Positions 47,001 to 57,786 of a stretch of 64,000 bases of DNA are shown piece after piece. A program made the position numbers and the translations under genes. The stretch's first letter is position 1, and the number at the start of each line of letters is the position of its first letter. This stretch comes from Parapristionchus giblindavisi (lineage: Eukaryota; Nematoda; Chromadorea; Rhabditida; Diplogasteridae): assembly GCA_943737045.1 (NCBI GenBank), contig CALSFV010000005.1, positions 744,001 through 808,000 on the forward strand, given 5' to 3'. The notes beneath the pieces were generated by a model. That model was not told the DNA's origin and ran no database searches. It was given only the letters and a program-made list of their open reading frames with translations.

Positions 47001-49280
47001 TGTTCTGCAATATTTAAAATTACCGCTCGAGTATTGCTCCTATTGTTTACTCTTTATTAGACTAATTTAAAACGTGCTCTCTGCAACGGCGGAGGGGGGA
47101 GGGCACAAAGTTTCAAAATCATCCTAGACCATTCATATTTGGTGGTTAGAGTCCCAAGGGGTGGGATACACTTCAGCCAAAAAAATTGACCCGAATTATC
47201 GATTTTTGATCTACCAAAACTGAAAAAATCAAATTGATTTTATCCAACCTTGTCATATATCATTCGAAAGAGCGTTGAAAGCTATGTAAAACTGACAAGT
47301 TTCAAAAGATTTCGTTGATTGGTTTTTGAGAAAATCCGATTTTTCGAAAAAAGTCCAGATTTTTCCCTTTCGTTAAATAGCAGACCACTTCCAGAAATCT
47401 CTTATTCCTGCCCCAGTTGAAATCTAGTGTAAAAAAAGATAACACACTGACTTTAACCATCTCCATTCCGGAACATGACATATTGCCAAAAAACGGCGGT
47501 TTTTACCGTTACAATCCTCGACGCAGGGTCGAATCTGGTCGCGGGTCAAAATTTTTGCAAACTTTTTTTAGTTCCCTTTTGGCTTCTAATAATCTCACAA
47601 ATCGCACCTTTCATCCTCATCTTTAAATTTACTCCGTAGAAGCAGAATCCTATATCGAAAGAGGCATAGAATAGGACTCTCGCCTTTTCTCCGCATGAAT
47701 AAGAGATTTCGACTATCGATTAAGAAGACAAGACGAACAAAGTTGCGAATCTTTTTTGACAGATTGAACACACCGCACATTGATGAATATTTGTTAAAAC
47801 TGGGGGGGGGGAATGTGTTGTTTCCTTCTTAACTCATCTGAATTAGGGATCCGCATTCGTGCAAAATCACAGCCGGTACGAGCATGAACGAAGTAAAAAT
47901 GATGAATAGTCATTCTTCACAATTATGACGCATTTTTCGTGCACATTCGTGCATAGAAAGGATAGACCAACCACCAATTTGGTGAATGAAAATGAACAAC
48001 GAATGTCAAAGGGGGTTAATGGATGTCACAGCAGAAACGAAAATTTTTGGTTGAGTGTGGACACTGTACAGCCCCGCAGAATCTCCCTTCGTGCATGTGA
48101 TCCCGGGGATCCCCGGGATCACATCCTCGAATTTTTGTGTTATGAATATTGAATATCAGGTGTGACAATTGTTACTATTGTTTTCCTCTTTACTTGAACT
48201 ATTTTATCAAGGAAAGTTTGGAATTTTTGAAAGCTTGTCAATTAAATTGTGCTTAGAAATAGAAATGCCGAAAAAAGTCACTTTGAGATTAATAAAGCCG
48301 AACGTGCGCGAGTTCTTCAATATTTTCGCGCGGCATTTGCTAAAAATTAATATTTTCAATATCTGTTCTCGGGCTACGTAACTGATAAAATTCCAAACTT
48401 TCCTTGATTAAATAGTTCAAGTAAAGAGAAAAAGAATAGTAACAATTGTCACACCTGATAATCAATATTCATGGCACAAAAATTCGAGGAGCACGGGGGG
48501 ATCCCGGGGATCCCCGGGATCACATGCACGAACGGAGATTCTGCGGGGCTGTAATTGACGGAGGAAAGGCACAAGAAGCTATCGTAATCTCAACCGAAAT
48601 CTCTACCGTAATCCATCTACAGACACGATGCTACCGTAATCTAGGAAATTATTATTATCATTAGGAGGATTATTTCTAAATATTGTAAATATTGGTTTAT
48701 TGGATTACCGTAAATAATTGACAACAATCTGTTTGTTCTTCAAAAAAGCGAAAAGAAATGAAAAATCAATAATTTGTCTGAGATGGATTGGGTGCTCTAC
48801 AATATTGAGATGCCCGATGAGAAGCCAAATCGATTGAGTACGGGAAAAGTGAGGAAAGCCTGCAACAAATGGGAAAAGATATGAAAATAAATCCTGCCGC
48901 CGTACCAAATCATTTTTTGGACTTTTCTGAAGGGCCTTTTTTGTGTATAGGTACTTTTTAAGGAAGATACTTTATTTGCAAAATACAAAATCAACGAGAG
49001 CGAATCAAACCATTAGGGTACGGGCGAAAAATCAACAAACTTGCCAATACAGATGACTATAAGGGGTGGGGTAAACACAAACAAAAATGAGGAGCGAGAG
49101 AGTGTTAACAGAAAATGTAACAAATCGGGTAAATGGTGAATGAAATCAATAAATAGACAAACTTGAATGGCTAAAACACGTAATAAGCAATGAACATAAT
49201 TCGAAACGAAAGAAGTGGTGAATAATGGGGTATTGAGTAGCAGAATGGGAATGGTCAAAACCATCTAGAAATGGTTATCT
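44054..49280. other. Long intergenic stretch with repeat remnants
   Basis: 44990-45127 is a diverged right arm of the 4049-4683 MITE (ends AGACTCCTTG). 47843 onward is a relative of the TTAGGGATCCGCA repeat. Sequence near 48600-48660 recurs inverted at 51613-51718. A G homopolymer is at 47803-47810 and a C run at 46975-46985. No gene I can support. Confidence 0.45.
48069..48551. mobile_element. 483-bp Tc1/mariner-like foldback element
   Basis: Ends CAGCCCCGCAGAATCTCC and its reverse complement, flanked by TA (48067-48068, 48552-48553). Each arm contains GATCCCGGGGATCCCCGGGA, itself palindromic. The arms pair through AAGTTTGGAATTTT near 48205 and its inverse near 48390. Confidence 0.75.
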
Positions 49281-51021
49281 TGATATCATTCACAATCTAT
49301 CTTCATATCTTCATCTATGGACACTTGTCGTTCTTGCAGCGCATCTACCGTTGTAGGTGAACTCTCTGAAAAGGTAAACAATTAAGGAGAGTGAAATGAA
49401 ATTATGAAAGTTTTAGTGGTTTAAAGGAATGTTTCCCAAATTTTCATCAAACAAAGACATTTCACAGCTATTTCATCTCAAAATAAACAAGTAACAACAA
49501 TTATTGCAGATTGAAAAATGAACATAAACTAACCAATAACATCATCCACGTACATTGTCTCTCCATTTGTAGACCATCTGAGCTAATGCATGATCTGCAA
49601 TTCAAATAGTATTAAGAAGATATATTCATGCATTTTTGAAATATACCGTATTTATATTAGACTGTTTAATGCAATTCTTTTTTTTATAATAATTGCAATA
49701 TTATATTTAATAACCAACCATTGTTCTCGTGAATCCTTATTGTATGAAAACGTCGCCTCGAAGAGAACGATAAATAGCCTGAAATGAGTTGAGTTAGTGG
49801 ATCAAATATGAACATTTTATAGCACCTTTGCTTATTCATTCGTACATTATCGATTTTCGTCTTAGAAGATATGATACAAATCTGAAAGAAAATAGATTAC
49901 AATATTGACATTAAAATTAGAATATCAACCTTTATGCAGAACAAGAACAGTAAGACGTAGCATTGTCCACGAAACCAATCGATTGGTACCTGTACCTGCT
50001 TAGGAGGGAGAGAAAGAGAAATGAAAGATGGAGAGACAGAGAATGAGAGATAGATAGGAGGATGAAAGGTTTGCACGGACGTTCATCGTAGATTCATATT
50101 ATATAGGATTTAATTTAATGCATGAAGACCATCATCGACGACGATTTATATGTTGTGTTCATTTGTTTTGAATATATTGGAGATTAATTGCGTGAATATA
50201 TTACATAAATAAAAAAAAGAAATAAGCATAATACTACGTACAGTAATCCAAAGGGAATCTCAAGGTGAAGTTCACCACGAATCCGGGTTAATAACGAGCT
50301 TAGGAAGAGAGCAACGAGTATTCTGCAAAATTTCAGTGATCTAATAGCAATGATTAAACAACAGCAAAAGAACTAAGACCAACCTTACCTTTCAAATTCA
50401 ATTTAGTTGTTTCAGCAAGAATAAACATAGATCCAGTGCCTTGTATAGTGAATAGCTAAAGTTAGAGCACAACCAATCTGAAAAAAAGATCAAAGATTAT
50501 ACTACACAGCGGAGATACGACATAAATATCGTTCAATCGCTCAAAATTCAGCAAGGACGATAGTCAATCGAATATTAAGCACTAATTTATTAATAAAAAA
50601 TACTCACCAAAATATCGATTCATCTCCTTTAATAGTTCGTCATCCAACAATTCGACCACTAACAACGGAGCGAGAATATAACAATGAATGGGCCACCTTC
50701 AAATGAAATGAAATTAGAATGAAGAGGTATATATACTCTCTCGATGATTTGCATATACAATCCAGCTAATATGAACTCAACTACAAACTACATCTTTTTT
50801 ACGACCTTCAATCACACTGATATTCCCTCTTTCTTGAACGTTTGTCAAAGATTAACGCAATGAAATACCAAATATGGATCACTATGTGTTATAATAACTA
50901 AGGAGCTGGCACAACTGACCTAATCCATGACTCAGAATCAATTCAATCAATAAAAGTATAGTAACGAACCATTTATAAAGTTGCAGCAGTCCGCATGCTG
51001 ACGATACACCAAGTTCAATGT
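49281..51021 (-). CDS. Candidate multi-exon membrane-protein gene, unresolved
   Basis: A series of minus-strand open stretches with plausible splice sites encodes hydrophobic helices. Examples are ACGLLQLYKWFVTILLLIEL (about 50930-51021), WPIHCYILAPLLVVELLDDE (about 50607-50698), ILVALFLSSLLTRIRGELHL and IPFGLLYVVLCLFLFFIYVI (about 50200-50335), and WFRGQCYVLLFLFCIK (about 49931-49990). A possible last exon (49290-49372) has SSPTTVDALQERQVSIDEDM and a stop. The pattern suggests a nematode chemoreceptor-like seven-helix protein. I could not make all phases agree, so start, exon count and family are open; it may be a decayed gene. Confidence 0.3.
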
Positions 51022-51731
51022 TTAAAAAAACCTGAAAATATTATATTTAATGCGATATATGAAAGAAAGAGCATGTATCGATTGACAAACATGGATCATG
51101 ACAAATGAGTTTTGGGGGATATGTCAGCTAAATCGAGCAAAACTATCTTCGAAGAACAACATAACGATGGAACATGTTGCTTATCGTCGATTCATACATA
51201 AAAAAGGCAGAAAATATAGCAACAACAAAGAAAAAACGCAACTAACAAAGTAAAATGTCCGAAGCCTTGATAGAGGTGGCAGCCGGAGCATAAGCCGGAG
51301 AATGGCAAATTAAACTCCAAACTATGAATGAGAATGATAGGTCCAAATTTGGAATGTGTATTTTTTCTATAGCAGTCCAATTTAGAGTGGAGGTTAGAAA
51401 AAGGAGTAGAGTGTATGCAAAATTGAGAGTGCGCAGACACTGGAAAAAAGTTGCACATTACAACCCTACTACTTTTTGTGATCGGTCGTTTTTCTCTGTT
51501 CTCTCTTCACTTTCTTTTACTCTCTCTTTTTCTTTCCCCCACCCTCTCAAATTTTGACTGTTTTTGGACCAAAAAAGTAACGAATTATAAGGACATTTTC
51601 GACTGATTTGGTACGGCGGCTGCAAATAATAATAATTTCCTACTTTACTGCAGCATCTTGTGCGTAAATGGATTACGGTAGAAGTTACGGTAGCAAACAT
51701 TTTCGTTTCCGCTGTGATATTAATATTATTA

Positions 51732-52984
51732 GGTTGATTCATAAGTCTTGTCGCATTTTGCCCCTTTAAACAAATTAAAATAACTTTATCTCGGTAAAAG
51801 CAAATCAACCAAAGTAAGCTCCGTCTGCGTCGACACACTTCCTCCAAAGTTCGGGTAGCTTGTGGATGCAGTGCTCCCAGAAGGACGGCTGCTAGGAGGC
51901 AAAGAAGTTGGTCAGCCAGATTTCGACCTCCCGCTGATTGTTGAAGTGTACTCCTCCGAGAGTATGCCGCACATCGGAAAACAAACTGTAATCGCTAGGA
52001 GACAAGTCGGGCGAGTAGGGCAGGTGGGGGTCGATGTTCCAGCTAAAGTATATCAGGGCCTTTTGGTTGTCCTTGCCACGTGGTGTCGGGCGCTGTCGTG
52101 CTGGAAGTGAATTTGATCGCGCAACCAGGGAACGGAGGGGACCTGGGACTTCAGGGTCCGTAGTTGACTAGAGTATACCGCGGCCGTAATAGTCGACCAC
52201 TGTGGTAGCAGCTCCCAATGCACAACACCGCCTCTGTCCCACCACAGAGACAGCATGATAGTTTTCTGGTGAAGTTCAGGTTTGGCGATGGAATTGGACT
52301 GCTCATCTCGACCAACCCACTGATCCCGTAGGATTACGTTGTCGTAAAGTATCCATTTTTCATCTCCAGTGATGATCCCGTCGATCCAAGCCGTTGTGCG
52401 AGCGTACGAAATTAGATTCAGACACTGGTCCGCACGGTTTTCCTTCTGCTTGTCCGACAGTAGGTGGGGTAAGCATCAACCCATATTCTGGACCTTGCCG
52501 AGATCCTGTAAGCAACCAACGATGGTGGGTTGGCTTACCCCAAGACTCGTCGCCATATCACGGGTGGTAGCATAGGGGTCAGCGTGGACGTGCTGCTCCA
52601 GCATGTCCAAGTCCAGCTCGGGGTGCCGTCCGGATTTGGACGTCGTACTAACTTTTTCGAAGCGTTTGAACAAACGCTGCACCGTGCATTTACTAGTGGC
52701 CTTAGTGTTTTATAATACCGCCATACGGGTGTGGACATCGGGTGGTTTGAGCTCGAATAGAAAGAAAAACAACATGAAGTGTCGCTTGTGCACAAAACTG
52801 GGAACGAAAGGTGGAGGCATTTCAGCTACTAGACTCGATGTAGGCACAATTCACTACTACGCTCAAAGAGTAGTAGTACTGACTTATTTACTACCAGAAT
52901 GGACGGGGTAATTGACAACGTACGACTGAGCAGTGATAGCATAAACACACCCCTCCAAAATGCGACAAGACTTATGAATCAACC
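51732..52984 (-). pseudogene. Mariner transposon with broken transposase
   Basis: 1253 bp, inverted ends GGTTGATTCATAAGTCTTGT and reverse complement, flanked by TA (51730-51731, 52985-52986). The minus strand encodes a mariner transposase in pieces. An N-terminal helix-turn-helix region (TTRDMATSLGVSQPTIVGCL, 52476-52682) is followed by a block with IITGDEKWILYDN, LSLWWDRGGVVHWELLP and HDSARHHVA. After a frameshift near 52060 comes LPYSPDLSPSDYSLF. These hold all three catalytic aspartates of the D,D34D triad (TGDE, HDSA, SPDL). The frame is broken in at least two places, so the element is not autonomous. Confidence 0.9.
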
Positions 52985-53246
52985 TAATATTTGATGATGC
53001 AAGGATCACAACCAACGAATTGTTTTAAAAAAATTTATTCATCGATGCGACACTCATTGTAAGCAGTTTACAATTAATAGCGGAAAAAACTCGACGGTCC
53101 CTATCTGTAAATTTAATTTGAAGAAATGATTGAATTTAGTTAATTTAATTTAATTTAATTTGAATAATTTAATTTAATCTGTGTTATCTTTCAGCTTTAA
53201 TTGAATTAACGCAGTTAATTCCTGTTTGGCATGTCTGCATGTTTCC

Positions 53247-53507
53247 TTTATAAGCCCCATTTTGTTGTCCAATCTATCACTTCAACGTTTTCGTTGGTCC
53301 TACAGCGCGGTTCGTTTCCCTTTCACTCTTTGCATTTACCTTAACCTTAACCTTTACTTTATCCTTATCCTTATTCTTATCTTTATCCTTAACTATAACC
53401 TAGTGGCTCTACTTCCAATCTTTTCGTTAACCTTCAATTTAACCTTAACCTTATTGATGCATTTCAAACTTTCCAAATCTTTAATACCAAGATCTTTTTC
53501 CTTACAG
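53247..53507 (+). promoter_or_regulatory. Promoter, leader exon and CCTTAA-rich 5' intron of gene B
   Basis: TATA box TTTATAAG (53247-53254); 16 bases later AATCTATCACTTC; a leader exon ending GCG|GTTCGT (53309/53310); then an intron rich in TTAACC hexamers ending CTTACAG (53507) at the ATG. Closely matches the gene A promoter. Confidence 0.65.
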
Positions 53508-54853
53508 ATGAAGGTTTTCATTGTGTTCATGCTTACCGTAACCATGGCCCAGAAAGATGTCAATGCATCTATTGAGGATACTCTTAATGGCATTGGCCTT
53601 TTCAAGAATGTACGCGACTCCATCAAGGAATCGTGTACACACGTGAGTTCGAGAGATATTATTATGTGTTTAAATTTTAATTTATTTTATTTGTCCTAAT
53701 TGTATATTTTTATTATGGATAGATGTGTAATTTATTTAATTCAGGAGGGTGATGTTCCTCAATTGAACAAAGATAACAAGCAAGGTGCTCTTCCCACCGT
53801 TCCCGCTCATTTGGACTCTGTCAAAAAGAATATTTTTGGTGGTACTGGGCGTTACTTTGAGGAGGTTAGTCATTCAGATACCCATTCCTTTCTATCATTC
53901 CAAAGATAGGTATGATGACACATCAAAGATCAAAGAATACTTGAAGATTATTACCCCCATCAGTGATGCAATGCACGAGCTACTCGAAGATCTCAAGAAA
54001 TCTTCAACTTCCGAGGAGAATATCAAGGTTAATTCGATATCTTGGGAGTTATTTAAAAGATCATTACTTCAGGATATTCACTATGGAGGAAAGCCCGGTA
54101 AGAATGATGTCAAACATTCTGCATTGTTTGAGCCTATTAAAGGTGCTCTTCCCACCGTTCCCGCTCATTTGGACTCTGTCAAAAAGAATATTTTTGGTGG
54201 TACTGGGCGTTACTTTGAGGAGGTTAGTCATTCAGATACCCATTCCTTTCTCTCATTCCAAAGATAGGTATGATGACACATCAAAGATCAAAGAATACTT
54301 GAAGATTATTACCCCCATCAGTGATGCAATGCACGAGCTACTCGAAGATCTCAAGAAATCTTCAACTTCCGAGGAGAATATCAAGGTTAATTCGATATCT
54401 TGGGAGTTATTTAAAAGATCATTACTTCAGGATATTCACTATGGAGGAAAGCCCGGTAAGAATGATGTCAAACATTCTCATTGTTTGAGCCTATTAAAGG
54501 TGCTCTTCCCACCGTTCCCGCTCATTTGGACTCTGTCAAAAAGAATATTTTTGGTGGTACTGGGCGTTACTTTGAGGAGGTTAGTCACTCAGATACCCAT
54601 TCCTTTCTCTCATTCCAAAGATAGGTATGATGACACATCAAAGATCAAAGAATACTTGAAGATTATTACCCCCATCAGTGATGCAATGCACGAGCTACTC
54701 GAAGATCTCAAGAAATCTTCAACTTCCGAGGAGAATATCAAGGTTAATTCGATATCTTGGGAGTTATTTAAAAGATCATTACTTCAGGATATTCACTATG
54801 GAGGAAAGCCCGGAGCAGCTCGCAACGTGGACCATCCTGAGATGGCCCAATAA
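53508..54853 (+). CDS. Secreted protein with three near-identical 68-aa repeats (gene B)
   Basis: Ten-exon model: 53508-53642, 53745-53864, 53929-54027, 54073-54097, 54143-54222, 54287-54385, 54431-54455, 54500-54579, 54644-54742, 54788-54853; 275 aa. Exon 1 is a signal peptide plus helix (MKVFIVFMLTVTMAQ; LNGIGLFKNVRDSIKESCTH). A linker EGDVPQLNKDNKQ leads into three copies of a 68-aa unit (GALPTVPAHLDSVKKNIFGG; IKEYLKIITPISDAMHELLE; DIHYGGKP), ending GAARNVDHPEMAQ. Each copy is split by the same short introns, including one of 44-45 bp with a GTAAGAATG donor. The acceptor of the second intron in each unit is uncertain: a donor at GGTG|GTACTG joined to CCAAAG|AT would give a variant with RYDDTSK. 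AATAAA at 54862-54867 is a likely polyadenylation signal. Family unrecognised; related to gene A by promoter and 5' structure. Confidence 0.75.
53783..54812 (+). repeat. Three tandem ~358-bp gene cassettes
   Basis: Units begin at 53783, 54142 and 54499 (359 and 357 bp apart) with only a handful of differences, so the amplification is recent. Unit 3 is preceded by a one-base deletion (ATTCTCATTG against ATTCTGCATTG), which falls in the 44/45-bp intron and so is harmless in the spliced model. Confidence 0.95.
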
Positions 54854-54861
54854 ATCCTGTC

Positions 54862-54867
54862 AATAAA
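54862..54867 (+). terminator. Polyadenylation signal of gene B
   Basis: AATAAA nine bases after the stop codon, followed by a T-rich stretch. A second AATAAA overlaps the stop codon itself. Confidence 0.6.
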
Positions 54868-55846
54868 TATTTGGAAATATTTTTTTGCTTTTTTATCGCA
54901 TTACGTTAACAAAACAACAATCGCATATCGAGGAGAGTTGAATATTTAAAAAAAAAGAAACCATGTTTACTGACAAAAATTATTACAAAATATGCAGGAT
55001 TTCGGAAATTGATAAAATGGCAACTTTTGAACAAAATCGATGAGTGACAACTTTTGTAAATGGATTCATTCATAGCCGACCGTGTTAATCATCGCCATAT
55101 ATGGCAACCGTTCTACAAATAGTTTCTTGTTGGTTTACATGCTATAATAGTTAATTTTTCTAATTTTGTAGCCAGTTCTGTCTTAGTGGGTTGTTAACTT
55201 CAATTTCTAATACATTCTTTTCTGGATTCTACTTCGAGCACAGATGATGAAAGAACATCAATATTGAGCGTATAAAAATCACTTGTTTTATTTGTAGAAG
55301 AGACTTTCTTGTTTTGCATGGTTCAGAAACTATGCCGATCTCTTTTAGATATCATATAGCGCGCGGCGAAGGTCAGCCGGGTTAGAGAGAGGCAGCGGAG
55401 AGACAATCAAGAGGCGGGGCGAGATGTAGAAAACTACATCTCGCCCGCCTCTCGATTGTGACTTCCGTTCGTTAGCACCGTTTGTCATTTTCTTATGCAA
55501 GTACATTTTATACGCACAATATATGCACGATGAAACGATGATTAGAAAAAAGAATTGAACGCCATTGATCTATGAAGGACCCCCTGCCATGACTCACCGC
55601 ACATATGTGCGAATGTGATAAAGATTATTTATTATTATTATTATCTGTCCTAGTTCGCGTAATTAATTAAAACAATTTTTCAATGTACTATGACGAATAC
55701 GGTAGATGTGCTCGGAAGAATTAATCTATTTATTGATCGAGGACTTATAGCGGACATCTACTTCACCCAATATTTACCCCAAAACATTATGAATCAAAGA
55801 AGTTAACCCAGAAAACACTATGTGCCATAACGAAAATGTATGTCAC
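54868..55846. other. Intergenic
   Basis: No gene recognised. Positions 55260-55540 resemble, inverted, the sequence at about 24290-24550 (GATCTCGCCCCGCCTCTCGA region), which lies in introns of the small membrane-protein gene. A short palindrome ATCTCGCCC / GGGCGAGAT lies near 55417-55447. Confidence 0.5.
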
Positions 55847-56698
55847 AGGTGAGATGGGGTGTCGGATCGAGACTGGCCAGAGGCTGCGACTCCTCCTCAT
55901 CGGCTATCGACAGTGCGGCCATCATCTGAGCAGCTAACGTCGGATCAGCTTGACTGACAAGACAATTGGCTATTAAATTATAAGGTAAAGGTAGAAGCCG
56001 TTATTCAAGGCATACGACGCCTACGGGAGATCATTGATAGGCCAGTGATAACACACAGTTACAATTAAAATCGTAATTACGCTGTTGAGGAAAGAGCAAC
56101 AAGAATATCAACAAATCTTCACGAATTTAGTGATTTCTAGTAATTTCTGGAAGAAAAAAGTAGGATAAAATACTTTCATTACTCCATTACCTCCAATGAC
56201 TACATAGGTACCCTTGATAACCTGATCACCCGGTGAAAATTTTATTTATAATGAGCAATCAGACGACAAAATAGCTATGTCATTTACCTATTCTAATTGA
56301 ATTTAATAGATAAATAAATAAATGTGATCACAAACTGACGTGCTGACAGGAAGGACAGGTATCGTGAGAACGAGGAGCAGATGACGAGACCGCACAGACG
56401 ACAGTGATGACGACGTCTGGAAGAGAAATCAGAGATCAAAGATCAAAGTCTAAAGTTCAGTCATAGACTATCGAGCGATGACTTCACGAATTTCGAAAGA
56501 TAAAAAAATTAAGGGACGACGATTTTTGTCTCCTATGATTCGTAAAGCACAGTATTATCATAGGTGGGGGGAGATGCAGTAAAGATCAAAGATCAAAGAT
56601 CAACCACCGTACCTGGTCAGGGAGAATTTTTTCGGCGCTTGACGCGCATAGTGACGTCAACGAATCCGACGTCCACGGCTCAATCATCCTTTCAAAGG
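55847..56698 (-). pseudogene. Broken rabenosyn-5 fragment (copy Y')
   Basis: Minus-strand remnants of the first three exons seen in copy X: 56613-56698, 56340-56416 and about 55847-55953. The first exon is 86 nt instead of 85 (an extra A before ATTCTCCC), which shifts the frame. The third has lost four bases near its start and meets a stop. Two FYVE zinc-ligand cysteines are replaced (LCASS and VICSSF). The introns are collinear with copy X but lack the 2111-bp element. It lies downstream of the full rabs-5 gene, same strand. Confidence 0.8.
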
Positions 56699-56869
56699 CT
56701 GCAAAAGCGAATAATATTTACCGTACCTCAGCTATCGTATCCCAGCCGCCATAAAATGAATGATGTACATCCCCTGATATACATTAGGGATCCGCAAATG
56801 TGCATTCGTGCGAAATGATTTTCAAAATGAAAATGAGTGAAAAGTCGTGCGCACGATATTAAAAAAGTC

Positions 56870-57440
56870 AAAATTCCGCCCTTCCCTCGTTTGTTTTACA
56901 ACGAAATGATCTAAAAATTTTCAACGATCACAACCAGATGCGTTCGAACATTTTTATGACTTCCCACTAGTGTAAAGTAGGAATAAAATAATATTGTATT
57001 TCACGAATTTCATGTTTATATTAAGTTCTAATGATCAAAAATCATTCTTTTGCCTTTCTCTCTGCAGTCGATTGGACTACAAATCCTTTGTTCGGCTAAA
57101 AATCATAGACAAAGATCAATGATCATACCAAACTCATTTTAATGATGTTCGACAAGGAAAAGGAAACAACCAAACTCGCTTTAAACACACTCTAAATTAT
57201 TCTTGCATTCAACAAAAAGAATGAATTAGTATATTACACGCACCAGACACAACGATTTGACAGGGATGGAAATGTAGGAAATGTTCGATAATTAGGAAAT
57301 CAAAAATTGCGGGAAAAAAACAGAGAAAAAAAGAGTAGACCGTGTAAAAAGAGTATAATTTCCGTTATTCTCGAAACTTTGAAACATACGCATATGAGAA
57401 ATATACGAAACATGACCGGGGGCAATAATATTCTAGTTGT
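56870..57440. repeat. Partial third copy of the 26-29 kb / 39-41 kb segment
   Basis: 56880-57010 matches 26165-26290, and 57014-57440 matches the start of the 2.3-kb duplicated segments. The tRNA-Leu present in the other two copies has been deleted here. Similarity ends at AATATTCTAGT. Confidence 0.8.
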
Positions 57441-57786
57441 TAATTATGTTTTGGTTGTTAGCTCGGTTATGCAATTAGATAAGCCTACTATAAAATACGG
57501 AATCTCAGTAAAACAATAAATAATGCTGGAAAACTCGGAAAATCGCACCACAAATCTAGTTACAACATGAGTAGAGATAAGTTAGAGGGATAAAGCCATG
57601 ATGCTATGATTCGACAGGCATAATAATAAAGTCAGTTGTCGATCGGGGTTACCAAACAGCTACGGTATTTAAAAGGGACAATAATGAATTCAGTCGATCG
57701 GAACTATCAAATGATTACGGTATTAGACAGAATCGATAATAAAGTCAGTTGCCGATCGGGCATCGTGGTGCGGAGCTACCGTACCC

